Assembly (NCBI GenBank): GCA_916613615.1
Contig: OU744720.1
Span: 71,688,471-71,752,470 of the forward strand
Reading direction: 5' to 3'
Length of the DNA stretch: 64,000 nucleotides
DNA from: Steromphala cineraria
Lineage: Eukaryota > Mollusca > Gastropoda > Trochida > Trochidae
The notes beneath the pieces were generated by a model. It saw only the letters and a program-made list of their open reading frames with translations, made no database searches and was not told where the DNA came from. The position numbers and the translations under genes were made by a program. Numbering within the stretch: position 1 is the first letter of the stretch; each line of letters begins with the position of its first letter. Of this stretch, positions 35,667 through 48,655 are shown in pieces.

Positions 35667-38600
35667 TTAAAAAAACTAGGACCAAAAAACCAGAGGCCCT
35701 TTGGTCATTTTCAAAAAGAGCTTTCCGGTACGCGATCGTTTTTATCTTTGAAATGTCACGTTGAGATTTGATTTATTTAAATTGTTTTTGAAAATGAAAT
35801 AGTTGTATCGAAATAATATGCAGAAATAGAAAATAATTAGTGATAAAACTCATCAAAATGCCTTCTAATGCCGCAGCACACTCATATATATAGGTGGCTT
35901 CACTTCTTACATTGTTATAGGGTTTTTATAACGAGTGAGGTATCTATTTTATAATGTTGTTGAATTAAATCAACCAAAGTGTTAACTTCAGTTCCATGTT
36001 TCAACTCTGTTGTGTTATAATATTTTACTTATAAAATAATATGTTTTAATTTAAATGTTCCCTTGAAATTCGTTTCCACACAAAAATACGCCGATAGGAC
36101 TGTACTTTTAGAGATTCCATATTTCCTGGGTGTAAAACAAAGGTTTTGAGACGACCCCCAGATTCCAACGATTTATAGTGACAAAGTTTACAAAGGGCGG
36201 GACGTTTAATCATAGTTTTTCCTGTGACAACGACTCTAAAATTGAACATTTTGATATTATTTGATTGTAAAAGTCAAGTCGTTATTTGGAACCAGCTAAT
36301 GCTGTCGAGAAATTTCAGAACAAAATTAAAGGCTATAAATTTTAGGCAAAATTCTATCCTTTGAGTTTTAATCCTGATAGTCAAGTATTTGACTTATACT
36401 TAGTATTTGACTAAACTGAGGGAGAATATTATCTATATCAAAACGCTTAATTTCGATTTTGTTATTACAAATATGGTTTTCACGCTATTGTTTCCCCCTT
36501 TGATTCAAATTCAAATATAGAATAACCATATTTTATTGCATAAAAAACGTAATCTTTAATTTGTTAAATGTTGTTGCAACAAAACAACGGGGACATTGCA
36601 ACCACCTTGTCGTCACATGTTTTTGCACGTGAAGTCAATGGTTGGATTTCTCTTTATGCAAACTGTGATATTGTAGTTCACTTAAATACGATTTTCGGAA
36701 ATAAAACCTCTCCTTAAAAATATGAATTCACGTTTTTTTCTGCACGTGCTGTCTGTTAATTGAGTTATAACTGTTCAGTGTAAGCTGTAAACACATTTTC
36801 AATAAAAAATTCAATTAGCTATTTAAAAACGTGTCTTTTCTATGTTAATAGCTAACAGCATATATTTATTGAAAACCTGTTCACAGCTTTTACTGAACAA
36901 GGAATAACTTAATAAACTGACATATTTATCACTACAAAAACCAATCAATGATAATTAGTCGATTAGATATTTCGCACTTCTAATACAAACTAATTTTCCA
37001 TAAGCTTCTTCTACAGCCGGAGTTGAAGATTGGGACTTCGACTGTCAGTCGTTTGACGTTATTGCCAATATACATTTAATTTCTTTTTGTTATATTATCT
37101 ATTTAAAGTTCTTGAAAAAATATACCCAAAGTAAAAATGCATATTTTATCTAGTACATATTTCGAAAGAAAAAGGTTTGATTTCGACCGAGCTCGGGCTG
37201 CAATATGCTTTTAAAAGAGACATTCAAGGTCGAAAAATCAATAGGTTGAAGTGTCCCGGTAGAAGGCGCGGCGCGATTTAAAGACCTTTCCCAACAACTT
37301 CCGGTCACATGTCTCTTTCGTTTGTGGGGAATGTCCCAAAAACGGAGTATACTAATATAAATGTTACTGCTTATTGAAAATTAACTTTATGTATTGATAA
37401 CATATCTACACATTTACATGTATTAATGATAAGACTAAACAAAAACATTCAAAAAATACCGTAGTGAGGCTTGTCACGCTCATAGTTGTTCTTTTTTCAT
37501 CTACTGTGCACTCTTTATCAAGTTGTCAAATATGAAAAAAAAATTATATTTCAGTAACATGTTTCAACTGGATTGTATTATCTAGGTCGTCCCGTTGAAT
37601 TCCAAAATACAACGATAGGATTGCCCCTTGAATGCAACGTTGCATTAATTAATTTTTTGTAAAATTCAAATATAATCTGAATGAGTTGATTCTTGCAAAT
37701 AAACTATATTGCAGATGGTTTAACAGTGATAGATACTAATACTAAGACACTAAGCGTAATTAACGCATCAGATGATATCAGTTCATACGGTTCCATTTTA
37801 GCTCATCTGGCATGAAAGGCCGGGTTGGCTTATGGCATGGCGTCCGGCGTCCGTCCGTCCGTTTACTTTGAACGACTTCTTATCTAGAAGCACAAGTCCC
37901 AGAAAGCTCAAACTTTGAACTTAACTGAATTTCAAAAGGGAGGGGGAGGGGGGTCAAGACCCCCTGAACCCACCCCCACCCCCTGGATCCGCCACTGCGT
38001 TTACACCATCTAACCAAAAACATATAACGATATGCAACTAACAATATCAATAACAAATATGTGCTTCAATTTTCGTGAATAACATAGGTGCCCTGGGCCG
38101 CTTTGGCCGTGTCATTACCAACTTCTCAGCAAAAACAAATCATATTCTAGTGATATTACACATTATCTAGTAGCGTAGTAACAAACCCCACCTTCGCAAA
38201 TAATAAGCATTTGGTCTAAGGATACAGTACTGGCGTAACTACAATGACATTGCAGCTTTTCAAAATGCATTTACAGTTACTTCCCCTGTTGTAGCGACGT
38301 TGACAAGTGGTCCATACCTTTTGAGTGTTAAATAGAAAAAAACAATGTTTGCTTGTGTACTACCTTTGTTCTTCAGGTATCAGGCCTTAAAGAAACACAG
38401 AGTATGTTGATAGGATCACATATGTCAAATTTTGAAATCGATGTTATTACATCGGGAACCACTAATTGTTACTGAAAATAACAAGTTAAAGGTCAATCAG
38501 TACATTAGAGCGAAATTACGGCCATTCAAAGTCGTGATTTTGATCGAAAACCGGACAAAGTGGCTCGAGTAGCGCGCGCAAATTCGCCAAACGTAATTTT

Positions 38601-40519
38601 GAAACCTTGTCATAAGCTGACAGGAAGATATATTCGATTCGAAAGTGTTTATTAGGTATTGTAACTAATATATAGGTAGATTAATTGGATGCATAATTTC
38701 GAATATTAAACGTATATGAGATGTTTTATTGATTTTCCCATTAAATCAAGCATTTTAGAGATATTATGCATAAATGGATATATTTGCAAGTCCAATGATG
38801 AGATATGAACTTCAATCAGCATATTAGGTATTTTGAAGCTTATCAAAACCAAATAAAATTTTAAGAAAGTTACTCTGTGTCACTTTAAAGTCCCTTCAGA
38901 TGCATCTTCTTGGTCGATCAACATCGACGTGAAAGACTACGATGGGCGTCACAATATTCATATTTTGTAATGGCTAGGCTGTTTCCTTGACACTAACCAA
39001 ATAGAGCAACTGTGGGACCTTCTTGACAGACAAATACGGATCGTCAGCGGCCGTCTGTCACTTTAAATTCCTATGGTAAAATTGCAAATATTTTCAACTA
39101 ACATAATCAGAGAAAAGACGTCTTCGATTAGGACACTTATCAATACTTGCACCGATGCAAAAGGTGGACACACAAGCTATTAAAATCCGTTGTGTAACGT
39201 TTGAGAAATTTTATAATCAAACACTTCGATTTTGAAATCGCTAAAAAGTTCTATGAGCGACCACTAATATTGTGAAAGTTTTATCCTAATGTGCTAAAAC
39301 CATTCGTTTGTAAAAACCAAACAGTAGACTGAAATTGTATATTTTTTTTCTTTATAACTCTTTAAACCCGACCTATAGCCTACTTTCCTTTCTGCAAAGT
39401 TGAGCTTGCGATTTGAAACTTTGCAACGTGCATGCAGGAATGGGAATTCCAAGTACACAAATAACGATGACATAATGGATTTTGGGTTCGTTTTTAGCTA
39501 GGCAAGATTTAGAGTATGATACCGTAAACAATCGTTGGATTGTTTTGTAAGCATATTGTTGAATGATTTTCAAACGGATCTTATCTAGTGAGAGAAGCAT
39601 CTTATTCAAATGCGTTGATCGGAGTACAAATCTGAATATGCCTTCTCTAGACAAATAACGCTCTTAACATAGTGTTAAAGTTTGTCCATAAAATTGCTTT
39701 CTCGTAAAACCATGTTTTCTTGCTATATTTTTCTTCACTTCTGTTACAAATATGGTTTATTGATGTATGCTGTCTTTCGGCTGAGTTTTAATAAACCCGG
39801 AAAAGGGGACACTACTGTTAAACTACATTGCATTTACAATGATTTTTCTTGATTTTCAAAAGTTTGACGATATACATTTTATATCAGGTTAAATGTTAAG
39901 ACCAACAATAATGCGTCCCACTTTCTATAATATTGATGGTCAAAGATAATCTCTTTGGTCAAACAAAATGACCTTTCAGTGTGGTAATGAAAACATGTTG
40001 ACAACTTTCTTCAACACTGAAAATCTATATGATTTCTGACTTGTATTTCACAATTGTCTTTAATTGAAATTATTTTGTTCATAAGAGAAAATCCTGTTGT
40101 TGATAAGGACCTTGCCAGATGGAAATAGACCTAATCCTCACAAATTGTTTATCAAAGTCCTAAGGAGTGGTAAAAGGATTAAAAAACTATTATCTTTGCC
40201 AGTAAGAAAGTTATTTGATAGAATTATAACATGTTGTTCCAGTTCATCAAAGTTTAGTGGGATTGAAGGGTCAGTCTTATTCATTCGTTCCGCTGATGCA
40301 TTGTCTTTTACCGATTTCAAAATACCTTAACAAATCTTTACAGCTCATTTAGCCATACTGCACTTTATATGTGATTAAAACAAATTAACCTTTATCAATC
40401 TAAAACAATTCGTATTTCAATTCTTTTAAATAAAATGTTAAAACTATTAAAAACGGAAAACGTAATCAATAAATTTCGTATACAGTAGGTGGACCTATGA
40501 TGTTTCACATGTGCATTTA
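35667..40519. other. intergenic, repeat-derived in places
   Basis: Holds the dispersed-repeat copies at 35.7 and 37.3 kb and the 37.8 kb repeat followed by a 'ccccctggatccgccactg' tag, also present at 57.39 kb. No gene recognised. Confidence 0.5.
37795..37930. repeat. dispersed repeat ('ttttagctcatctg...gtccgtccgtccg' type)
   Basis: 'tccattttagctcatctggc', 'ggcgtccggcgtccgtccgt' and 'aagtcccagaaagctcaaac' are typical of a molluscan dispersed repeat. Confidence 0.5.
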
Positions 40520-40612
40520 TCATGACAAGACCTTTCAAAGAGGTCATAACTTTTGACCTTTTGACCTTGACCTTGGCGTCGGGGGCATTGGTGTTTCGCA
40601 AACACATCTAGC
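40520..40612. repeat. fragment of the 63.5 kb dispersed repeat
   Basis: 'gacctttcaaagaggtcata', 'gaccttgaccttggcgt' and 'gggggcattggtgtttcgca' match the 63465-63720 repeat in the same orientation. Confidence 0.65.
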
Positions 40613-40763
40613 TTGGTTTGTTCATTTTGTTAAATAGAGACTTTGTTATGCTCTTGCAAAAGTAATAACTCAATTACGTCAACTGACGCCGTTGACTGAA
40701 AATCTCATCAGTACCACAGGCCCCTGGATAAAAAGATCCCGCTGCAAAACCCCCCCAAAAAAA

Positions 40764-41096
40764 AGTTTTGAGATGACCCCTTGATTTCAACACCTTCATA
40801 GTTATATGGTGTAAAGAAGGTAAGAAGCTTGTACCTAATTGTACCTACCCCATTCGCCTTTTTCGTCGACTGCTATGGTTACGTGACATGCAATCGATTA
40901 AAAGTATATGCCAAAATAAACCTAGATGTTATATCTTTCAATTACAACTCATGGATCCTACAAATATTATGTAGTTATTTATGCAAATCGAACGAAAGTC
41001 AATTTTAAGTGTAGCAAGGTGATAGGGTAGGTACAAGCTTACGACCTTCTTTGTAACTTGAAGGTGTTGAAATCAAGGGTCACCTCAAACTTTTTT
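40764..41096. mobile_element. inverted-repeat element (~330 bp)
   Basis: About 75-bp imperfect inverted ends: ttttgagatgaccccttgat, ttcaacaccttca, aagaaggt, aagcttgtacct on the left, mirrored at 41027-41096. A related sequence ('ttttgagacgacccccagattccaacg') occurs at about 36150, so the end belongs to a dispersed family. Confidence 0.7.
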
Positions 41097-41291
41097 ATCT
41101 TACTTTTATTGCAGCTGAAACGATTTGGAACTTTTAATGACCCAGGGTCCTGTTTCTGTACTGCTGTAATGAAAACGGTACATAAGAGAGGGCTTAGAAT
41201 ACAACCTTGTCTATAGAATAAAATAATGACCACGTCAAGCAAGAGATAGTTTTATAGGAGTTAACAATAAAGACAAGGGAAGGTTGTTCTT

Positions 41292-41381
41292 CAATCTAAA
41301 TAAATTTAGATCAACAGATTTTTTATTTTGTCAACAGTATAACCAAATATAAAACCTGTTGATCTAAATTTATTTAGATTG
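41292..41381. mobile_element. ~90-bp hairpin MITE with 10-bp duplication
   Basis: Perfect 26-bp inverted arms at 41292-41317 and 41356-41381 (caatctaaataaatttagat..., itself partly palindromic). The direct repeat ggttgttctt lies at 41282-41291 and 41381-41390, so the last G is shared. Confidence 0.8.
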
Positions 41382-43468
41382 GTTGTTCTTATATTGTACT
41401 TACTCATACTGTACAGAACAAATAAGAAGGACATGACTCATAAACATGCATAAACGAATTGTGAACGACAATAACTTTGAGTAATTTCTTATAATAACAT
41501 ATACATTCCTATTTAAGGATTTTCTATCTGTTTATCAAACCAAACAATTTATAGAAGTCACTGAAAGCAGCATAAACTCGATCATGTTTTTGTTTTTCAT
41601 GTCTCATCGTTTTCTGGGTATGTGTTATTTCAAATGCTGCTCAGTTTTAATTTTCTTAACAAAAATGATAGATTAAGAACCGAACAATCTGATTTATCGG
41701 GTGGGATTTGTTGACGGGTTAATCTTTTCTGATATTGTGATGCCATGAAATGTAAAACTTGTGTAAATTTTTGCTCATTTTTGTTGTTTTTTTAATTGGT
41801 CGTGACTACAATAATATGCATATACCTTGACGAAGTATTGCATCACCAAGTTTTTTCTGGTTAAAACATGGCACATAATGTTAACCTGAACTATGTTGCC
41901 GCACTGTATAAATACTCCTTTTTTATCTAAAATTATCACTTTCACAGTAGAAAATACAAAAAGTGCAAGTCAATGATTTACCTGTTGTATACATACTTTC
42001 TATCACTAAAACTTTTAATATTATATTATATATGTTTATATCATTTCCAAAAAAAAAAGAAATTATATTTTTACAATTACATTTTATTTTCTCAGAGTTA
42101 CTACAATATATGTTTTGTTGTTAATCTGGTACTCTTTCACATGTTCAATCTGTTGATTGTCAGTCTGAAAAGGAAAAAATAATTGTTGTTATGAACGTGT
42201 TAGAATCATTGTATCGTTATTAAAATACATAAAAGGAAATGTTCACTGTAAAACATGCATGAATTACGTAAATCTAGTATTTTGCAAAACGTTTTTGAAG
42301 GGTTGAAATACATACGTTGTGATAATGTGTGCATTGTTATAATTAAAATCATACCCTACTGTTCAATTAATGGAATGGACTTCTGTAAATTACTTCAATT
42401 GTTCAGATAAAAGGAATCTTTGTTCAGATCCAAATACGGGATTTCACAGTCGACCTTATCTGGAAAGCAACTGGACGACTGGGATTTTTGGGATTTTTTC
42501 ATATCTAAAATCCGCGTGATTTTGTCCCGTTAAATTGTAATCTTGTATCTTTAAGATTAGGTGTGAAAGCTAAATACTTATTGACAATTTAATGAATGCA
42601 AATATAGAGTATATTTTCACCTAGACACAATTTTAAAATCAAAACGTGCGTTCCTTATATAAGCTATAGGGAGTATGTAGCCCAACTAACCTTTAAAGTT
42701 TAGGAAACATTGCTAAAAGGATAAACATATCACTAGATATCAATTAAACATCGAATAGGCAGCGCGGACGCATTCGCCATTTTGTTTCGGGTTTCTTTTC
42801 GGTACGAATTCCCGATGAGAAAATCTTGGGTACGAATTCCCCTTCAGCAACTATGACCACAATGCCTTGCGCGTGAAAGTAATGAACATGTTCTATTTTT
42901 AGCCTGAGGAAACACCTCTACTAATTACTTGGATTTTTCAACTTATTTTAGATCTAACAAATGCTGATGATTTTTGTGTATATGTTTCAATGAGATAGAA
43001 TTTTCGCAATAATTTTACATTTGTAATGAAGCACTTAATGTCTCTTTAACTTTGGGTAGTTTACAAACGTAACAACTGGGTTCTTTAAATTGAAAAAAAT
43101 GCCACTTACTGAAGGGTCCTTTTCTTGTTATATCTTTAGATATGTTTTATCCAACACATTTTAATTTGAAATAGATCCTTCTTAAAATTAAACTTATGAA
43201 GCAGGTATTCTAATACATTAAAAAGTCTCAACTCGGTTAGTAAAAAACATTGGAACCATTGATAAGTCATTATTTATTCAACATTTTTACTTTTTCAAAA
43301 TCGATTATGTTACAGAGGTAATGATTGAACTAGACAACATGTTTACGAACGACTCTTAACTTATCGAATTGCGAGTGTATTTTCATTGCAAGTTTATAAT
43401 TTTCTAAAAAAGAGTTTGTCAATCCATATTTGAAAAATACACGATTATTTCGGAATTCAGTTTAATGA

Positions 43469-43482
43469 GGGGGGGGGGGGGG
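43469..43482. repeat. G14 homopolymer
   Basis: Uninterrupted G-run in AT-rich sequence. Confidence 0.95.
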
Positions 43483-43802
43483 TCACTATTTTAAGAATAT
43501 ATTGATAACAAGCATCGCATGAATACAATTTCCAATTGTTAAGATAACACGATGTAACAGTCATACTAATAATCAGATACAAGGAACGTACAAGGCTTAC
43601 GTTTTACCTGGGCCTTATCACGTTTTCGAGCACGAGGCGCCAAGTTAATCGTAATTAAATGTGAAAATAGTAAAACTGTCTCTGTTTATTTATATCTAGA
43701 ATGTGTTAATTAACAAAAGGTTATCACACTTTGCTTGTCTTTATTGTGATATTAATATCATTATTTTGATTCTAGAAAATTGAAAATAAAGATAAACGAT
43801 AA

Positions 43803-43823
43803 AATAATAATAATAATAATAAT
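43803..43823. repeat. (AAT)n tract
   Basis: About seven AAT units. Confidence 0.9.
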
Positions 43824-45676
43824 GTTGATAACTGGTTCCTTACAAATTTTGTCCGATTAACAATCCGGACGATGACGAAACTGGATTTTTATTCAGTTCC
43901 GACGAGAGCCGTTAAGCAAAACCTCTACTGTACAAAACAACAACATTTCAATATTTGTTTAAATAATTTTACTGTTTTCCTTGATGTTTTTGAAAAATTA
44001 TGCCACCAACCTAGGGAAACGTGGACAAAAATTCATTGAATAGGAGATTATTTACCAAAATGACCGAAACGGCAGCCGACGTGAAGGCAAGTGTGGTCAT
44101 CTCACAACTATCGGTTTCTTAATATACGCTAAAAATCCCGTCTTTGTCGCGCATGAATAGATTTTATTTTCTTTATTTCTCCGAATAGGGTATTCTTTGC
44201 TGCCAAAGTTGATACCCATCGAACCGAATACGGTACTTGAGACACGGTGTAAGTCCTACACGCATAATGATTACGTTACCGAAAGCGGGTGCGTTAAACG
44301 CTATGGTCTTTTTACAGGGGGTACTGTGCTTTGGGCGTCGAAATAAGTATGTTATTGTTGATGAAAAAAATTAAATATGATATCAGAATTTCGACGAAAG
44401 ATGTTTCTACCTTGTGATGTATTTCTATTCCCAACAGCTAAATTTCATCCCGAACTGCATACTTTTGTATATTTTGTTATGTTAAAGTTGTACAATTGTA
44501 AAATATTTTATTGACGCTTCAAATGTGTACATTGTATACTGTGTACATGTAAGTTGTGCCCCCTTACTGAAATAAACTTACTGTATTCTAAACAATATAT
44601 CCCGATAGTTCAAAGCAGACAAAAATCAGACGGAAATACAAAGAAACCCAAACGGTTCGGTTTTTTTTATCGTCACTGCAACTAATAAATTCCAATGAAT
44701 GTCATAATAGACGTCATCCTATCAACAGAATTGTCCACGAATTTCTTATCCAGGAAAATACCTCCCTTTATTCGTATCTAAAGCCTGTGTTAAACCATTG
44801 TTTCGGTCGTCACCGGTGAAACCACTTGCGGTGATACTAATTGCCTCTCGACTAATAATACAACGCTAATGAACCTGAAACGATTCTCCAAATTAACAAG
44901 CATCCCAAACGATTATCGCATTGACGGCTTTCATCGTCACAAAGGGTACACCAATGAATGTTGATTGAAGTCATTACTTTATGTAACGGCAGATAACAAG
45001 ATTTTCGGGGAACAATTCAATAGGCGGACTGTGTCAATGACAGGTTAAGAAGACAAAACAAGCATGAGATCAAGTTACACCAATCAGGTTGTATGAAGCA
45101 CGAATAATATCATCAACATTAAAGATATAGTGACACATCTTTTAGCAATTTTAAATTTTAACAAATTAATATTAGTATATGCCAATTTTGTAAGGCATTT
45201 TTTGCTTAGTCAGGTCATCTTAAATCAAATGTGAGTATATCCCATAAATAGCCTACATATTATTGATTTTTTTTAAATAATTGAAGAAAGCACAGCATTT
45301 TTTTTTTTTTAAATTGTCCAAAACTCACCAGAAGCCTTTATGTTTGTCCCTTTTACAAGCACAAAGTATACACGATATAATAATGATATACAAACATTCC
45401 GTCTCATGATGTGTGTATAAAGACCGTTTGTATGTTTTTATCTACTGTATTTATTTCGTTACGTTGACACGACAAGAGACCTTTGTTACGAGGACTTAAC
45501 CCTTTAAATCCTGAATTCGCCACGTTTTTAAAGAGTCAGTGTTCGTATAGGTGAAATTTTCCTTCAAACTTCTAAAATTACCCTCAATCTAGAGAAAAAT
45601 CCTCGTCTATATGCGTTGATGCTATCTTATATGTTTTGGCAACATGGGAAATATCTCTATTAAGGCGCCTTGGGTC

Positions 45677-45749
45677 CAACCTGGTTCCCGGGCCCTCTTC
45701 CGCCTGCGCTAAGGTAGCGCACGCGGAAGAGGGCCCGGGAACCAGGTTG
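45677..45749. mobile_element. 73-bp GC-rich hairpin element with 9-bp duplication
   Basis: Perfect 27-bp arms (45677-45703 and 45723-45749; caacctggttcccgggccct...), plus an inner tgcgct/agcgca stem. Flanked by the perfect direct repeat ccttgggtc at 45668-45676 and 45750-45758. GC-rich in an AT-rich setting. Confidence 0.85.
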
Positions 45750-46160
45750 CCTTGGGTCTCACTATTTTGTTAATGAGTGTTCAGACGGTCGAACATCCCA
45801 TTATTCAACCGTATCATCTGTAGTATTAAACGAAAACGTTAAACGGTCATTTTTGTGCGAACATATTGTAATCATACAGAGAGGGAGAAATAAAAGAGAG
45901 AGATACGATCAAATTTGTTAATTGTGTGTATAGACTGTTGTTTAACCACATCCTGCTACATCAGTGTTTATGTCTCCGCGTAATGCTACAACCTATCCCC
46001 TGATATCCTCCTATAGTATTCTGCCGTATCGGTATATATAGCAAGCCAATCAAATGATGCCCTTTCAGCGATAGCGGCAAACTGGTTTCTTGACTTCGTT
46101 CCGCTGCTCACCTCGTGATTCAAATTAACCAATGGGAATGCTATTAGATAATAAATAGAG

Positions 46161-46270
46161 AATCTCACCCAAGTGTCTTCTGATATCAAATATATCAACA
46201 CGAGAATATATTTTTACTTTAATCAACGAGTGTTGATATATTTGATATCAGAAGACACGAGGGTGAGATT
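46161..46270. repeat. 41-bp inverted repeat inside the 46 kb element
   Basis: Arms 46161-46201 and 46230-46270 (aatctcaccc..gtgtcttctg..., tatcaaatatatcaacac) match with two changes around a 28-nt spacer. Confidence 0.9.
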
Positions 46271-46364
46271 TTATTTATCATCCAAATCATTTTTCAACAG
46301 TTATTAGCAAAAGAATGAACATATTTGAACACGAAACTGCCATTAGACTTCTTGAGCAGTGAGG

Positions 46365-46440
46365 TCATTGCATTGTGACGTCATCAGCATTATGACGTCA
46401 TAGCATTGTTACGTCATGAACTTTGTGACGTCATAGTATT
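46365..46440. repeat. cluster of TGACGTCA (CRE-like) palindromes
   Basis: Imperfect ~20-bp tandem units give three perfect TGACGTCA palindromes and one TTACGTCA within about 75 bp, with related gtcattgca/agcattg spacers. The array lies within the 46 kb element. Confidence 0.85.
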
Positions 46441-46514
46441 GTCTTAGTGTTCTAAGTGTTGCCAAAGCCTTGTGATGTCATTTAACTGATGATGTAATAG
46501 GATTATGACGATTT

Positions 46515-46590
46515 GATTGTAGCGATATCTACAATGTAGATATCGCTTGTAGATATCGCTTGATCTCAGAAAAGCGATATCTACTGTGGT
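46515..46590. repeat. agcgatatctaca inverted repeat cluster
   Basis: Four copies of agcgatatctac or its complement in alternating orientation, able to form alternative hairpins. Confidence 0.8.
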
Positions 46591-46797
46591 AGCCACTTTT
46601 GGATGATAAATCTGATTCTCATTGCAGGTTCCCGGTAAGATCCAAATCACGCTCACTTTGACTGAAAACAGACAGGCTATAAAAAGCGCCGATGAACCAC
46701 CCGTCAGCGATAATGCTGAATACCAGAGGAGGATATCAGGGGATAGGTTATAGCATAACGCTGAGACAAATACGCTGATGTAGCAGGATGGTTTACC

Positions 46798-47838
46798 CAT
46801 TGATTAGGCTGTTGTCAATTAAAGATTACAATGTGTGATTGAACAGTGTCGATTATGTAAACCAACAACCTGTTGTGGTATTGACAGACACATTCTACTG
46901 TCATTTTAACATATAATCCGTCTCTTAAACATCAACTAACCTCGACTTTACCACTTCTCGATTTTCGTTCAAAGATTTTTCAAAAAAATAAAAACTGGGC
47001 TTTATTTTTGTTAATTTGTCCAATAAACATCTTTAATCAGCCTTTCATTAAGACAGCGTAATTATCGGCTGTGAAAACCCCACCTGGGTCAGGGGCCATA
47101 AAACTCGCGCGGGTGTGACGTAATAAGCAGACTACACAGATTAACGTATCATTATTTGAACTGAAATACTGCCTAAATAATTGTTTAATTACCATTGATG
47201 TGGATATCTTTTTTACACCAAATGCTTAGTAGTGTTACATCGTAAAATGATTGATCTAACTGGTCGGAAAACATTTTCTGAAAATCGTTAATTATTTGGT
47301 CTTTTTCTGTGGTATTGTTATGATAGATTATAGATATAACGAGACTACTTCTGCTTATGACGTCACAAAAAGGGGGTGTAACCAGTGACGGGCAGTCATG
47401 CATTCACTGGTTTGTGGCCAGATAGGTCTAAGCGGTCCATCAAAAGTGGCATTCAAAAACGGCTTTCATTACCAAACTGAACACATTTGAGTAGCGACCT
47501 TAGGCGCGCTATACAATATTGTAATCAGACTTTAATATATTTCAAAGAAAATAGTGAAATATGTTTGTGGTTATATGAGCTTTAAGCACGCACAGAGCCT
47601 TAAGAATTATGACAGGCAAATTATTTAAACTATATATGCTGTTTGCCGATCACGTCACTGATTTTTGTAATATGTTTAAATCATATGTAGTCAAATGGAT
47701 AGTATGTGTGTGTAAACAGGGACAGTAATTTGGATGTTGAATATAATGTAAGAACTTTGATCGATTTTCAAGTCACGGATAACCCCTTATTTTGTTTACT
47801 ATTTACAGATGAATATGACAAAATAGTGATATGTTAAA
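46798..47838. other. no gene recognised
   Basis: Between two transposon remnants; nothing recognisable. Confidence 0.5.
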
Positions 47839-48655
47839 TAGGGGAGACCGGGGCCGGTACGTCCCCTTAACACCAAAACAGAGATAATGAGTTGTTCTCC
47901 AATAATTATGCTTTTAAGACGACGAGTTGAAAAACCGAACATACCCCGCAGGTTCGGCAGGTTCGGCAAACGTTTAGAACAATCAGAACATGTTCAGCTT
48001 ACAACAATTAAAGAGAGATAAGACTTTATTCGTAGTATTCGATATTTTGGACAGAAAAAAATACTATATTACTTTACAAATATATTTTTTATAATGATGT
48101 GGACTCAGTTAACTTTGTATTACGAAAAGGATTCCGATTTCTTTCCAACTAGAGGAGCCTACTCTTCAAAGACCTTCAAGAGGCTCCTTTTGAGGAGATT
48201 GACCTTTAGTTTTGAGGAGGACCTTAAAAATTCTGTGACCGTCCTCACTGCCGAATGTGGGGCCTGTAATGACTGAACGTACCCCACAAACTATGATTGC
48301 TCTTTTTTTCTATACTGCGAAAATACACAGCCCTCACACCAAATTTACTTGTTGGTTACACATACGTCTTGGCATGTTGGTTTATGCTCACTTAATAACA
48401 TGTTCCTAAACATAGTCAACTTTTGTCAAATACAAAGTGAACTGAGGTCGAATAAATTACTCAGCTGGATGAAAAACGGATTTTCTTCCACAGTTTGTAA
48501 AGAACATCTTGTACTGTCGCCCTTTTAAAGCCAGTGTGGGAGTAAAGTCAGGTTTTATCTTAGGAATTGCCAATTGAAGTTAAAGTAGCCACCGAACAAA
48601 AATACAGAGAAAAGACGAACATGCCCCAGGGCCGTGCCTGCCCCGGTTTCCCCTA
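47839..48655. mobile_element. DNA-transposon remnant with GGGGAGACCGGGGC-type ends
   Basis: Left end taggggagaccggggccggt and right end complement taggggaaaccggggcaggc match over about 20 bp. Subterminal 'cgaacatacccc' / 'cgaacatgcccc' recur. A TA duplication is possible but not distinctive. An internal 60-codon frame (48094-48276) is not recognised. Confidence 0.65.

Larger units (their letters stand above)
41391..45667. other. no gene recognised
   Basis: AT-rich intergenic DNA with a G14 run, an (AAT)n tract and the paired 'ggtacgaattccc' at 42.80-42.84 kb. No coding segment. Confidence 0.5.
45942..46797. mobile_element. ~855-bp inverted-repeat element
   Basis: About 85-bp terminal inverted repeats (left 45942-46027, right 46713-46797) share cctgctacatcag and acctatcccctgatatcctc. 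Inside are a 41-bp near-perfect hairpin, a TGACGTCA cluster and several agcgatatctac inverted copies. No transposase; no clear target duplication. Confidence 0.7.

Noticed and set aside
37935..38000. G/C-rich block as a possible CpG promoter
   Set aside because: It is part of a dispersed repeat; the tag 'ccccctggatccgc' recurs at 57.39 kb.
41039..41242. Frame with 'GCILSPLLCTVF' resembling a reverse transcriptase block
   Set aside because: Only a few residues resemble the RT motif; no YADD or neighbouring RT motifs, and the region overlaps an inverted-repeat element.
48094..48276. 60-codon frame inside the 47.8 kb element as a gene
   Set aside because: No recognisable domain, and it lies within an inverted-repeat element; at most a transposase relic.
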